NCBI RefSeq assembly: GCF_007655135.1
Contig: NC_045127.1
Span: 43,845,538-43,909,537 of the forward strand
DNA length: 64,000 nt
Origin: Punica granatum
Lineage: Eukaryota; Streptophyta; Magnoliopsida; Myrtales; Lythraceae
Direction of reading: 5' to 3'
Positions 49,797 to 60,273 of this stretch are shown in pieces. The translations under genes were made by a program, and so were the position numbers. The stretch's first letter is position 1. Each line of letters starts with the position of its first letter. The notes under the pieces are model-generated. The model did no database searches and was not told the origin of the DNA. It saw nothing but the letters and a program-made list of their open reading frames with translations.

Positions 49797-50588
49797 GAGT
49801 TAATTATAAAAAAAAGCGTGAAATTTGGCCCCCTTTTCAACTTTGACATTAACTTTATTTTTGGCAGAAAAGGGGTAAGAACTTTGATTTTTTTGTCACG
49901 TTAGTCATTTATGTCATTTTCCATTCATTTTGCTGACTTGGTTGAAAACGGTATCTACGTGGTAAATGGTGTTATGACACTTCAACAAAAAATTAAAAAA
50001 ATTAAAGGGAAAAAAAAGAGAGAAAAGCATCGACCGAAGAAATAGTGAGTAACACCCCCCCAATTAGAGTCGCCAGTGACCTTAAAGGGCACTGACGAGC
50101 CTAATCAGGGGAGTGGTGGACAAAATCAAGGACCTATTATCGAAATCGGGAGAATCGTCTAGTTAGGGGTTCTCCTGATTCCGACAGATGAAGCCTCAAT
50201 CCCAGCCACCACCCTTTGGTATTATCTTGATTTCTAGAAGTAGGGCCTCGATCTCGAGCACCCCTCCCCGATCGATTCTCTTTGAGCTCACCGACGACCC
50301 CAATTAAGGTTATTATGGTGGCTAGTCGGGGCTCTCACCCTTTCTCCAGTCAAAGCATTTCTCTCTCTTTTTTTTTCTTTTAAATTTTTATTATTTTTGC
50401 TAACATGAGGTAACATCGTTTGCCATGTAGACACCATTGTTCGCTGCGTCAGTAAAATGGATAGAAAAATGACATAGATGCCTAACTTGACAAGAAAATC
50501 AAAGTTCTTGCCTTTTTATGTAAAAAATAAAACTCGTGTCAAAATTGAAAAAGTGGTCAAAGTTCATACTTTTTTGGATCAATAACCC
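49797..50588. mobile_element. Non-autonomous Mutator-like element, 792 bp, 9-bp target duplication
   Basis: TTTTCTTTA is present on both sides (49788-49796 and 50589-50597). The terminal arms, about 200 bp, are inverted. For example, 'aagaactttgatttttttgt' on the left pairs with 'aagaactttgattttcttgt' (reverse complement) on the right. The centre (50030-50350) is GC-rich, with no transposase. A 9-bp target duplication plus long arms is typical of Mutator-like elements. Confidence 0.8.
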
Positions 50589-50597
50589 TTTTCTTTA

Positions 50598-51715
50598 ATA
50601 CTATATAAGTATATCGATTAAAATTATTACCAAATATTAAAAATAATAAATTAAAGACAATTCCAAGTAACAGTTATAATATCAAATATTATTTTCTTTA
50701 ATACTATATATGTATATCGATTAAAGTTATTAAATATTTTGAGAAATAAACTCTTAATCAATATAAATTTGCCATTTTAGTCTAATTTAATAGAGAGAAA
50801 GTGAATTATATATAAATATATGTTATTTATAAATATGTAGATCTATGGACGATATTTTTTATAATTATTTAATTAAAATTAATTAATTTTATATATTTAT
50901 AATTGCATCATTATTTATTTTCATTTAATTCATGCACATATATCATCAAGATAGTACTTATTTTCTTTTAGATATTATCTTTTAATCTTAAATATTATTT
51001 AAATGTTTACACTTATGATCTTAGACTATTTATAAAATTACCTTTTTACCCCTATTTATTGTTAGGATACAACTATATATATATAGATAGATAGATTAAC
51101 GATGAAATTTGAAATTAACATTAAATGTATTTTATTGTGTTAAATAAGCATAAAATATTTTTTAAAAATTTGAATAATTGTTATAAGAAAGGATATATAT
51201 GTGTGTTAAAACGAACACATATACAGTACAAACGATATAAACACTACGAAAAATTTTCATCATATATAGAATTTCTAAATAAAAATATTATCCTATAAAA
51301 AATTATAACATAATGCTATTAATTGATAAAAAAATAAAAATGAGGATGTTATAATTAATGTCTTATGTGATAAATCTATGTTAGCAATTAATTTAAAAAT
51401 GTGATGTATATTAATTGAAATATTAGTTTGAATTTATTATTGTAATAATTAGCTTACTCTAAGTTTTATTAAAAATTATTATTTGAATATTAAAATTAAT
51501 AATTAATAATTATTCTGGAGAATTCATTTTACAAATACCGATATCCGTAATGCACCGAGTGATGATTCAACATATAGAGGCGTGGAAACGCATTTGAGGT
51601 TTCACCTCTTATTGCACTTCCTTCCACTTATAGGGATTGACTAGTCATATGAATCCTAAGATAATAAAAGTACCAAAACATGGTGTTGGCAAGTTACTGG
51701 AATTGTTTTTTTTTT
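50598..51715. repeat. AT-rich repeats flanking the Mutator-like element
   Basis: The block 'aaagacaatt.caagt.a.agttataatatcaaat' to TTTCTTTA occurs both at 49738-49796 and at 50642-50700, so the element sits in one copy of an older duplication. Beyond 50760 I see only AT-rich DNA. Confidence 0.55.
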
Positions 51716-51905
51716 TTCATTAACGAGTGTTTGGACTTCGCTTGACTAATCCCCCAAATCCTATGAATTCCTACAGGCATACGACGGATAAATTGGGCCA
51801 CTTGGCTTGACACGTGGCCTCAAGGAGTTTTGAATTTAGGATGTTGTGGTTACTTAATCTTTTCCTTACCACCAAACCAAACACCTTGCACCATATTCGG
51901 TCGGC
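51716..51905 (-). mobile_element. SINE, family D, copy 2 (diverged)
   Basis: This has the same order as 32826-33008 ('acttcgcttgactaatccc', 'ggccacttgg', 'aagtaaccacaacat') but an older, mutated box B. Confidence 0.5.
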
Positions 51906-51954
51906 TGGCTATATACCCAAACATGACCTTTTCAAATCCATATCTGGTGTTTAG

Positions 51955-52700
51955 GGACTACTAGGATAGGATATTTAAGATGATTGGACCGGATTATTGT
52001 TTAAGGCACAAATCCGATTTAAGAGGTGGGTTGGGTCAGGATTAGGATTTTTTTCTGATGAAAAGACATAAATGCCCTTATCCTCATATCAATTTTTCAA
52101 ATACTACCAAGAAGATGGAGAACTTCAGATAGGGGCAAGGGTGCCCTATCCCGGCCACCGCAACGAGCTTAGATGCAACCGATGACCTCGGTCGAGTGGT
52201 GTTGGGCGGTGTCGTGCCACCACTGCTCGAAAACCTCCCCTTTCTCTCTCTTCACCCCGATCGAGGTAGCTGACTGCATTTGAGCTTGCTGGCGACCTCC
52301 ATTGGGATTGTGGTGGCTGAGGTCGTGCCATCACAAAGAGAGAGAAAGGGAAGGTTTCTGAGCAATGGTGGCTAACGTCGTCCATCATCCCCTAGCAAGG
52401 TCACCAGCGGCATCTAAGCTCATTGTCAACCTCCATCATGGAAGAGCTGGTCGGAATAGGGCACCACCGCCTGTCTCCGTTATCGTTGAACTAGAAAAGT
52501 TTTTTTTTTAATTCAAATTAAATTATTATTTTCCAGAAATTAAAAAATTAAAAAAAATTAAAATCAGGGCAGAATCGTCTTTTTAATCTCATATCCCGAT
52601 CCTAGACTCTGTCATACTCTAAACACAAAATTGGGATATTAGTTCGTGGGAGATTGATATTAATCCTACCCAACCCTAATTAGAAATCATGTCATGGTCG
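51955..52700. mobile_element. Foldback element with nested inverted repeats
   Basis: The outer arms are weakly inverted ('gttgggtcaggattagga' against 'taatcctacccaaccct'). Inside, 'ccaccactgctcgaaaacctccc' and 'gggaaggtttctgagcaatggtgg' form a second, clearer inverted pair. The GC-rich centre carries an 80-codon open frame, which I regard as accidental. Confidence 0.5.
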
Positions 52701-53273
52701 GTCGACCAAATATAGCCTCGCAGTTTGATTGGATACATATTGGAAAAAAGAAGAAGGGTTTACCGGATTTGACATATACCTTTCCTCCTTTGCCTATGAT
52801 GCGGTACATTGAACGATCTTCTTCGACATCTAGGAAAGAACCTCAGCTCTCCATTCACTCATAGTGGGTCTACCTACCATCACTAATCGATCCAATCTCC
52901 CGTAATCATCATATTAGTGTTTTGGGGCATGTACTTTATTAGAAATTTAATCTGACAACCGAAAGACCTAATTACCAACCGGCCGCATAATAGAATAATT
53001 TCACGGAAAAGTCTCCGTAAATGGAAGAAAACTAATCCAAGCACTTCTGCTGCGAATGACATGTAGAATGAACGTTTATTGTTGGTCCAGGACGAAGCGG
53101 CCGTCCTACTAAAACTTAGCGACGTAGTATTAGGGGACCTGGACATAGCTTGACTTAATACACATGCCAATAGAGGAAAACCATTGCATTGGGCCTCTGC
53201 TATTGGGCCGGATATGTGGTGAGATAATTGCAAATGGGCCCATTAACATTGAATAAGCTCATCCTAACCTCGG

Positions 53274-54346
53274 GGGAATATTACTTGAATAATACAAAAT
53301 CTTTTAAATTGTAACGCAGACAGTACAAAATCTTTTTTTGTAACAATTTGATACAAAACGTATCAAATTGTTTTAATTAAATACAATCCGTCAATTTCTA
53401 TCGACGCCGTTAATAATTTCAAACGTGGCACGTGACGTGACAAGCCTTATGACAAGTGGCTGGATGCAGTTAAGAATATCTGACGTGGCACGTGACATGG
53501 CAAGTCTTATGACATGTGGCTGAAAACTTTTAGCATAATGTAACAAATGGGTACAGAACCTTATTAAGATGTAACAAATTGGTACAAAACTTTATTAAGA
53601 TATAATAAATTGGTACAAAATTTTATTAAGATGTAACGAAATGGTACAAAACGCTTTATATGATGTAACAAATTGATATAAATAGCGGAACAAAGGACAA
53701 CTACACCTAATTAAAATAATAAAATGGGAGATCCGTATTAAATGGTGCTGCGGGATCTATGCATATCCAATGATGGGAAGACCCGTATTAAGATAATATG
53801 GAGTCATATTACCATGAGCAAAAAAAATATGTGGTAGTATGAATTTGCATCATAAATTTTGGTCCCTTTGGATTTCGAGAGAAGTACATAAGGTCGAAAG
53901 GAAATATTGGAAGAAAAAATAAAGGGAAGATCTTTCATTCCAAAAATTTCTGACGCGGCACGTAATGATCTCTTCGCTTGAGAATTTTTTCATTTTTCAT
54001 GACAGGTTGAGTTAACCCAATTAATGTCACAATTATGGACAAGACTGAGGGATGTCCCATTCCTTGAAGAGATGGCTCGCGAGGCAGGCTTTCTTGTTGG
54101 CGTTGTCACGTGTCATAAGACTTGCCATGTATGTGCCACGTCAAATATTCTTAACAACATCTAGCCACGTGTCATAAAACTTGCCACGTCACGTGCCACG
54201 TCAGAAATTCTTAATGGCGTCGACGGAAATTGACAGATTATACTTGATTGAAACAATTTGATACGTTTTGTATCAAATTGTTATAAAAAAAGATTTTGTA
54301 CCGTCCGCATTACAACTTAAAAGGTTTTGTATCATTCAAGTAATTT
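53274..54346. mobile_element. Long-inverted-repeat element, about 1.07 kb, with G-box-rich arms
   Basis: Arms of about 245 bp are close to perfect inverted copies. The left starts GGGAATATTACTTGAAT and the right (reverse complement) GGGAAAATTACTTGAAT. Both are flanked by ACCTCGG. The arms carry repeated ACGTGGC and CACGTG words. 53530-53690 holds four degenerate copies of a unit of about 38 bp ('tgtaacaaattggtacaaaac'). No transposase is seen. Confidence 0.8.
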
Positions 54347-54419
54347 TCCCACCTCGGGATGATACTTTCGATTCCAATGATCCATATCGCGGAAGTAGCT
54401 AATGATTGAAATGTTTCGC

Positions 54420-54565
54420 AGCATAGTGGCGCATGCTCTCATCTGTTAACTTAAATGTCACATGTTTGATACTTAGTGAGACTACCCTTATCCTTTTATT
54501 AGTTATTTTAATTTTTTTTTATTGTACTAGACATTTGGCATCTTTTATAACCGAAATGTTTCTAT
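54420..54565 (+). mobile_element. SINE, family C
   Basis: Head 'catagtggcgcatgctctcatc', box-B-like 'gtcacatgtttgatac', and a tail 'gtactagacatttggcatc' then 'ttataaccgaaa'. Confidence 0.55.
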
Positions 54566-55751
54566 CCTCTTCTCTTTCAATCCTGCACTGACAAAGCAAA
54601 TGCAGGAGGTGTTCATAAAAATTCACCAAGCTTTCAAATGATCCGGTTTATATTCAACTCAAAAGTTCATATTGATTCCAAACATCTCGTATATATTTCG
54701 GAATTTCTTTTCAATTCCCAATGTGGAGTTTAATATTACACTTGATTCTCAATAACTACCTTCACCTCATGATTGCGATGTTTCACACTTATCATCACAT
54801 GCAACGCAAACATCTGCCCTCAATAATTAACCATGAATTCTTTTCGGGCGAGTGGTGTAAACTGACCACAAGACGAGCTTACTTGTTCTGGTGTAACATC
54901 TTATCAGAAAAGTGTTGTGGGGCGGCAAAACATATCGATGTCATATAAGTTTGAAATTCTTAAACCGTTGTATATTGAGTTCCCATGTAGCTCCACTGTT
55001 TAGCATGGAATCACTAATGCGTGCAGTTAGATGAACTCCGTGAGGTCAATTATTGACTCCTAACTAAAGCTCCCCGGTTTTTCTAAAAACTTTATACGAT
55101 TTGTAAGCTAGTCATTTAACTCCCGTGACACGTAAACTTTTTTGCGGATTTTATTTTACGTTGATATTATTATTTATATAAAATTCATAATAATAAAAAA
55201 TTGAAATAAATAATCTTCTCGAAGATATCTAATATATAAATATATTTTGAAAATTCAAAAAATTTAATTAGAAAAATGTTAAAAAATCTCATATATATTA
55301 ATATACAGGGGATGAGAAGGGTAGATCTTCCAGGAGCTGAGAGTTACGAAGAAAAGCCCCTCAAAATAGCTCTCATGGAAGGAGTCTAAATTACATGATA
55401 TATAGATAATTATATAGACATAGATTTGGAAAATATTTTATTAAAGCTTCTCTTTGTCCTAAGAAGGCCTTGGAGTTTCATCTAGTGAAGCCCATTTCCG
55501 GCCCATCAGGTTGGCCTGGGGTCCAATCTGAGGCCCAAGATTCAGAGGTCCGTCCGGGAACGGACAAATTCTCTTCCCTGGACCGAAGAAAAATATCTGT
55601 CCTTCCCGCAAACTCCTCGTCTTCGTCTTCGTCTTCTTCTCCTGCTCGAACGATATTGGATTTGATGAATCGTACCCCCGTCGATGACTGAATCCTGATT
55701 CCGTGGCCGGTAGGTGATGATCCGACCATCCCGATAACAGCAACAGCTGCC
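54566..55751. other. Intergenic DNA and promoter of the At1g01500-like gene
   Basis: No gene up to about 55440. From 55450 the sequence becomes GC-richer and includes a (CTT/CGT)n stretch at 55617-55640, typical of a plant 5' leader. Confidence 0.45.
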
Positions 55752-57562
55752 ATGGCGATCCCGAAGATCTCCAGTCTCCACCGCCCTTCGCTGAACAGCT
55801 CCGTCCACCTGGAGATCCGCCTCTTCTACGTCCGGCTCTCCCCCACCCGCGCTGATGCCGTCCCCGACCACCTCATTCTCCGCCACCTCCACCGCGACCT
55901 CGGCGTCTCCCTCGAGGTCAACGGCTCTCGCGTCCCCGAGCTCAGCCCCGCGACCCTGACCCTAAAGCGCGATCGCGTCGACAAGGAGACCCTGGAGGTC
56001 ACCTACGTCAGCACCGATAGCGTTAGGATCACCGGCGGTGTCGAATTCGAGGTGTTAGAGGGCGAGGACGTGATTCTGTGCGGGTCGTTGGAGCGAGTGG
56101 ACGACGATTGGACGAACGGGAGCTTGCGGCTGGAGGGCGACTCGCATACGGCTGGGTGGTCTATGGACTGTTACGTGGCGAATTTAGGGGTATCTTCAAG
56201 GTCCGTGGAGGTGTATATCGCTGGGTGTTGCTCGGGCGTGCCAGTGATATTGACGAAGACGATACAGAATAGTCCGAGAAGGAAAACCCCGAAGCACGGG
56301 GCTTTGGACGCCATACCCGAGGATGAGGAGATTGGGAAGGAGCTGAAGATTGGTAATGGATTTGTTAGGCGGCGAAGCCTGCAGGTAACAGAAGTTTTGT
56401 GCTGATCTTAGTTTCAGTATGTCTGAATTGCTGCTGATCAATTCATTAGATTGTGAGGAAGAATGAAGATCTTAGCCGAATATTGGTATCTGTTATCCGA
56501 ACTTTTCCGTTTATTTTGTTTATCGCCAGTGATAGGACCATCATGAGAATAGTGAGGTGTGGTGAGCATTGTTTAATCTTATGTCGGGTGCCGATTCATA
56601 CATCCTAGGATTACTATTGTGAAAGACTGATGTTTGTTTGGTGTTTAGGTTACTGAGTTCTTTTAGAAAATTCTGTACTATTGGTGATGCAATTATGTAA
56701 ATGCTAATGTGCTAAAAGGTTGGTTAGATGTGTGCTATCTTTGTTATTTCAATGAATCTGAGGAGCCATGTCGGTGTACGGTTTAGGAAGACACTCGTAT
56801 TAAGCCTCACACCATATATGGAACTTCTGGCCATCATTTTAAAATTAGGATAATATAGAGGCCATTTAAATAAAAAAAAATTCATTCTCGCCAGTTCGGA
56901 TCACCTTGGGAGGACTTCAAGTTGGCTTAATATAGATTGATGCATCGCCTATTTTGGCAAAAAACTGAGAAACATAAACTTGTAATGCATCTCAGTTTTT
57001 GGGAGGAACTGAAAAAACTAAACTTGTATCAGTGGGGTTGATAGGATTATTCTGATGATCTTGTCTGATATAGTAGGGCTTTGTATGAAGCGAACAATTT
57101 ATGGAGAAAGGTGCGGCTGCTTTCTTTCTTTGTTTGTATGGCACCATATTTCCTTGCCACATCAATTGAAGTCTCTTTATCATTGACCTGCTTTTCTAGT
57201 GATATTTACTGCATGATCCATGGTTCAAGTCTCAAGCTCTTCTTCCATGCTGCCTAATGATGGACTGCACCTTGAAATCCTTGTTCACATCTATTCTCTG
57301 GTACTTAAGATCATATTTTGGGTTTGTGCAGTTGACAGAAGCAGAGAGTGACGAGAATGACTCAGATGGAAAACTGGGTTATCGTTTCTACTCTTCAGAC
57401 ATGTACAGTGGCGAAGATGGTGAACTCTCATGGTTCAATGCTGGTGTAAGGGTTGGTGTTGGGATTGGCCTCGGAATGTGTCTTGGGATTGGTATTGGTG
57501 TTGGGCTGCTCATGCGCTCGTATCAAGCCACTACAAGGAACTTCAGGAGGAGGTTTTTCTGA
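55752..57562 (+). CDS. At1g01500-like protein (plant 'erythronate-4-phosphate dehydrogenase family' label)
   Basis: Two exons, 55752-56384 and 57332-57562, give 864 nt, 287 aa. The N-terminal part (residues 10-190) is a beta-rich plant-specific domain with 'SSVHLEIRLFYVRLSP' and 'GWSMDCYVANLG'. A basic linker follows, then an acidic Ser-rich stretch at the start of exon 2. Residues 249-272 form a hydrophobic helix in which every second residue is Gly (VGVGIGLGMCLGIGIGVG), then a basic tail. I recognise the order as that of Arabidopsis At1g01500. No dehydrogenase motif is visible, so the enzyme label carried by that family looks unsupported. Function unknown; probably membrane-anchored at the C-terminus. 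Confidence 0.85.
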
Positions 57563-58425
57563 ACCTTAAATATCTTATTACTTGGAAACATCCGCTGGTT
57601 TGCTTCAGAATGTTCCTTGAAGTCTAGAGCCTACCATATTATGGATTCGTATAATGGGGCAGGAGTTAATGGTGAGATTGATGGGAAAGTAAACGTTGTA
57701 TAGTGGTGACTTGTGAAGTGTAAGACTCTGAAAGATGTACGTTGTCTAATAGCTGATTCCTGACAGCGAGTCCTGAATGAAGTTTTGTAATATATGAAGT
57801 GACAGTCTGTTTTAAGTCTTGTGTTGGCGCCTTACCTTGATGGGTACGTTGAGTTTTTTGGTCCCAGAGAGTCGGATTTTGTCCATGGGCGTGGGATCGT
57901 GGTAATGTGTTTGTAAACAAACCTAAGGTCTGAGTGTGCTCCTTCCAAGATATGTGTATAACTAGGTGACGCAAATAGTTGCAACTTGTAGAAATCTTGT
58001 ACTCTTTGGATATTGATTTTATATGTCGTCACGGTTTTTGGAGATGCTGGTTTCTTTCCGGTTCTGCTGTGATATTTTTCTTTCAAGTCGGCTTTTTTGT
58101 GGTTGACGTTTCAATGGCGTGATTAATATCCATCACCTTCAGTTAGTTTCTTACTCGTGAACATTGAAGTGCATCCATTGCAGTTGCGGGTAGCGTCATT
58201 TTTCCCTTTTGTAAGCAAGCGGTTGCATATGTTTCAAGAAAAAGCATATTATTATATTCAGGTGTACGGATACGTAGACGAAGAAAAAACATACAAATAT
58301 AAAAGGAGGGGGGGGGGGGGAGAACCTAAAAAGATCACGAAACATGAATTAGTCTCGTCATAACATGGCAAGACAGGATTATAGTTGAAAAGACAAGATT
58401 ATAATTATAAAAGAAAACTATCAAA
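57563..58425. other. 3' UTR and intergenic DNA
   Basis: Probable 3' UTR of the At1g01500-like gene, then gene-free DNA. A G13 run lies at 58308-58320. Confidence 0.4.
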
Positions 58426-58429
58426 ATGG

Positions 58430-59075
58430 TCCCTGAAGTTTCAATTAGTTACCAGTTTGATTCTCAAAATATCTTTATCATCAAAATTGCTCGAAATTCC
58501 AGTTCTGTTAGTGAAAATAGTCCGACGTTGAGTAAGAGTAATGGAAATTTGATGTGGCTGTTCAGGTAGACTAACCGCGTCAGAAAAATTAATAAAAAAT
58601 AAGCGCAATCAAAATGTCATTGTTTTGCCTCTTTTCGAAAATTTTAAAAACAAAAATTATAAAAAAGGAAGTAGAGTAGGAGCTCTGGTTCCCCGCTACT
58701 TTCTCTCACCTTCAAAGAGAGAGAGAGCAAAGGGGAAGCTTGGGTGTGAGACTTCTCGTCGGTGACCTCCTTCATTGACGAGGTAGATGGGGCTCCTGGC
58801 CGGTGAGGTCTCTGGTGACATTGTTGGTTGTTGAGTGATCGATGTGGAATTCCCACTCGAGCTCCCCGATGTGGCATTTATTTTTTAAATTTTTGTTTGA
58901 AAATTAACAAACAACGTGGTTTTGATATTGCTTATTTTTGTTAATTTTTCTGACGCCAGTGGCCGCCCACATTCCATTACTTCAGTTTAACGTCAAACTA
59001 TTTTGATAGACAGAATTGTAATTTGAGGAGATTTGGATGGCAAATTTTTTTAAAAAATTTAAAGGACTATTTTGA
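58430..59075. mobile_element. Long-inverted-repeat element, about 650 bp
   Basis: The left end 'actatcaaaatggtccctga' pairs with the right end (reverse complement) 'cttatcaaaatagtccttta'. Further in, 'cgtcagaaaaattaataaaa' on the left matches 'gcgtcagaaaaattaacaaa' (reverse complement) on the right. The centre is GC-richer with a GA run. Confidence 0.65.
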
Positions 59076-59136
59076 TAAGTCACAAGAGACGGCTGAATAG
59101 TGAATACTGAATAGTGGATGGGGAATCAACAAAAGT

Positions 59137-59303
59137 GTTGGTTGAGTAGTAAACAGTTCACCCTCATAAGGAGGAGAACACAAGTTCGAACCCCGGGAAG
59201 TGCACTTGTTGGGATGGAGAATAACCTTTAATACTCAATCTCCCGACTGGATTAGTTAGATTCCATTGGACTCTGAATATCAAGGTACACATTCGAAAAA
59301 AAA
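59137..59303 (+). mobile_element. tRNA-derived SINE, family A, copy 2
   Basis: Box-A-like 'ggttgagtagtaaacag', box B 'aagttcgaacccc' (near perfect), body shared with 3646-3819, and an A-run near 59296. It ends about 300 bp upstream of the AN start codon. Confidence 0.8.
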
Positions 59304-59599
59304 GAGTGGATGAGGACCTTTTAGAAAATACAGAAACCATAGGGACCGACAGGAGGAAAAGGGAAAAGAGTTGGGAGAGTGTAGACTGGGAGAGGACCAG
59401 GGTCGGATCTGAAGCGAAGCAGAAGGGACATTTCCGCTTCTCCCCCCCGTCGTCTTCCTCAACCTCCGGACCAACCACCGTCCATTTTCCCCCATCAATC
59501 ATCGAAGCCAATGCCATGAAAATTTATCGGTAAAGCTTCACTAAACCCTAATCCCCGGCTACAACCGCCACCAGCCACCGGCAGCTCGGATTCTCTGCC

Positions 59600-60232
59600 A
59601 TGGCTCGATCCTCCGCGGCAATGCCTCAGCGCAGCAACCCTGCTCCCCCCGTCCCCTTGGTCGTCACCCTCAACTGCATCGAGGACTGCTCCCTCGAGCA
59701 GGAGTCCCTCGCCGGTGTCGCCTCCGTCGAGCACGTCCCTCTCAGCCGCCTGGCATCCTCCGACAAGACGATCGAGTCCGCCTCCGCCGTGCTCCTCCAC
59801 TCCCTCGCCTACCTCCCCCGCGCAGCCCAGCGCCGCCTCCGCCCCTTCCAGCTCGTCCTCTGCCTCGGCTCCTCCGACCGAGACGTCGACTCCGCCCTCG
59901 CGGCCGACCTCGGCCTCCGCCTCGTCCACGTGGACACCTCCCGAGCTGAGGAGATCGCTGATTCCGTAATGGCTCTCATCCTAGGGCTTCTTAGGCGCAC
60001 TCATCTGCTCTCGCGGCAGACTCTCTCAGCTTCCGGCTGGCTTGGCTCTGTTCAGCCGCTGTGTCGGGGAATGCGGAGATGCCGGGGTCTGGTTCTAGGG
60101 ATTATTGGTAGATCTGCTTCCGCGAGGTCACTAGCCACCCGGAGTTTGGCATTCAAGATGAGCGTGCTTTACTTCGATGTGCTTGATGTAAGAATTCAAA
60201 TCTTTGATCGAATCCAACTTCTTCTTCTTCTT

Positions 60233-60273
<41 letters not shown>

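Noticed and set aside
52146..52388. 80-codon ORF in the core of the foldback element
   Set aside because: It lies across an internal inverted repeat and encodes low-complexity sequence.
59495..59929. 144-codon minus-strand ORF over AN exon 1
   Set aside because: Low-complexity Glu/Gly/Val product; it is the antisense shadow of a GC-rich coding exon.
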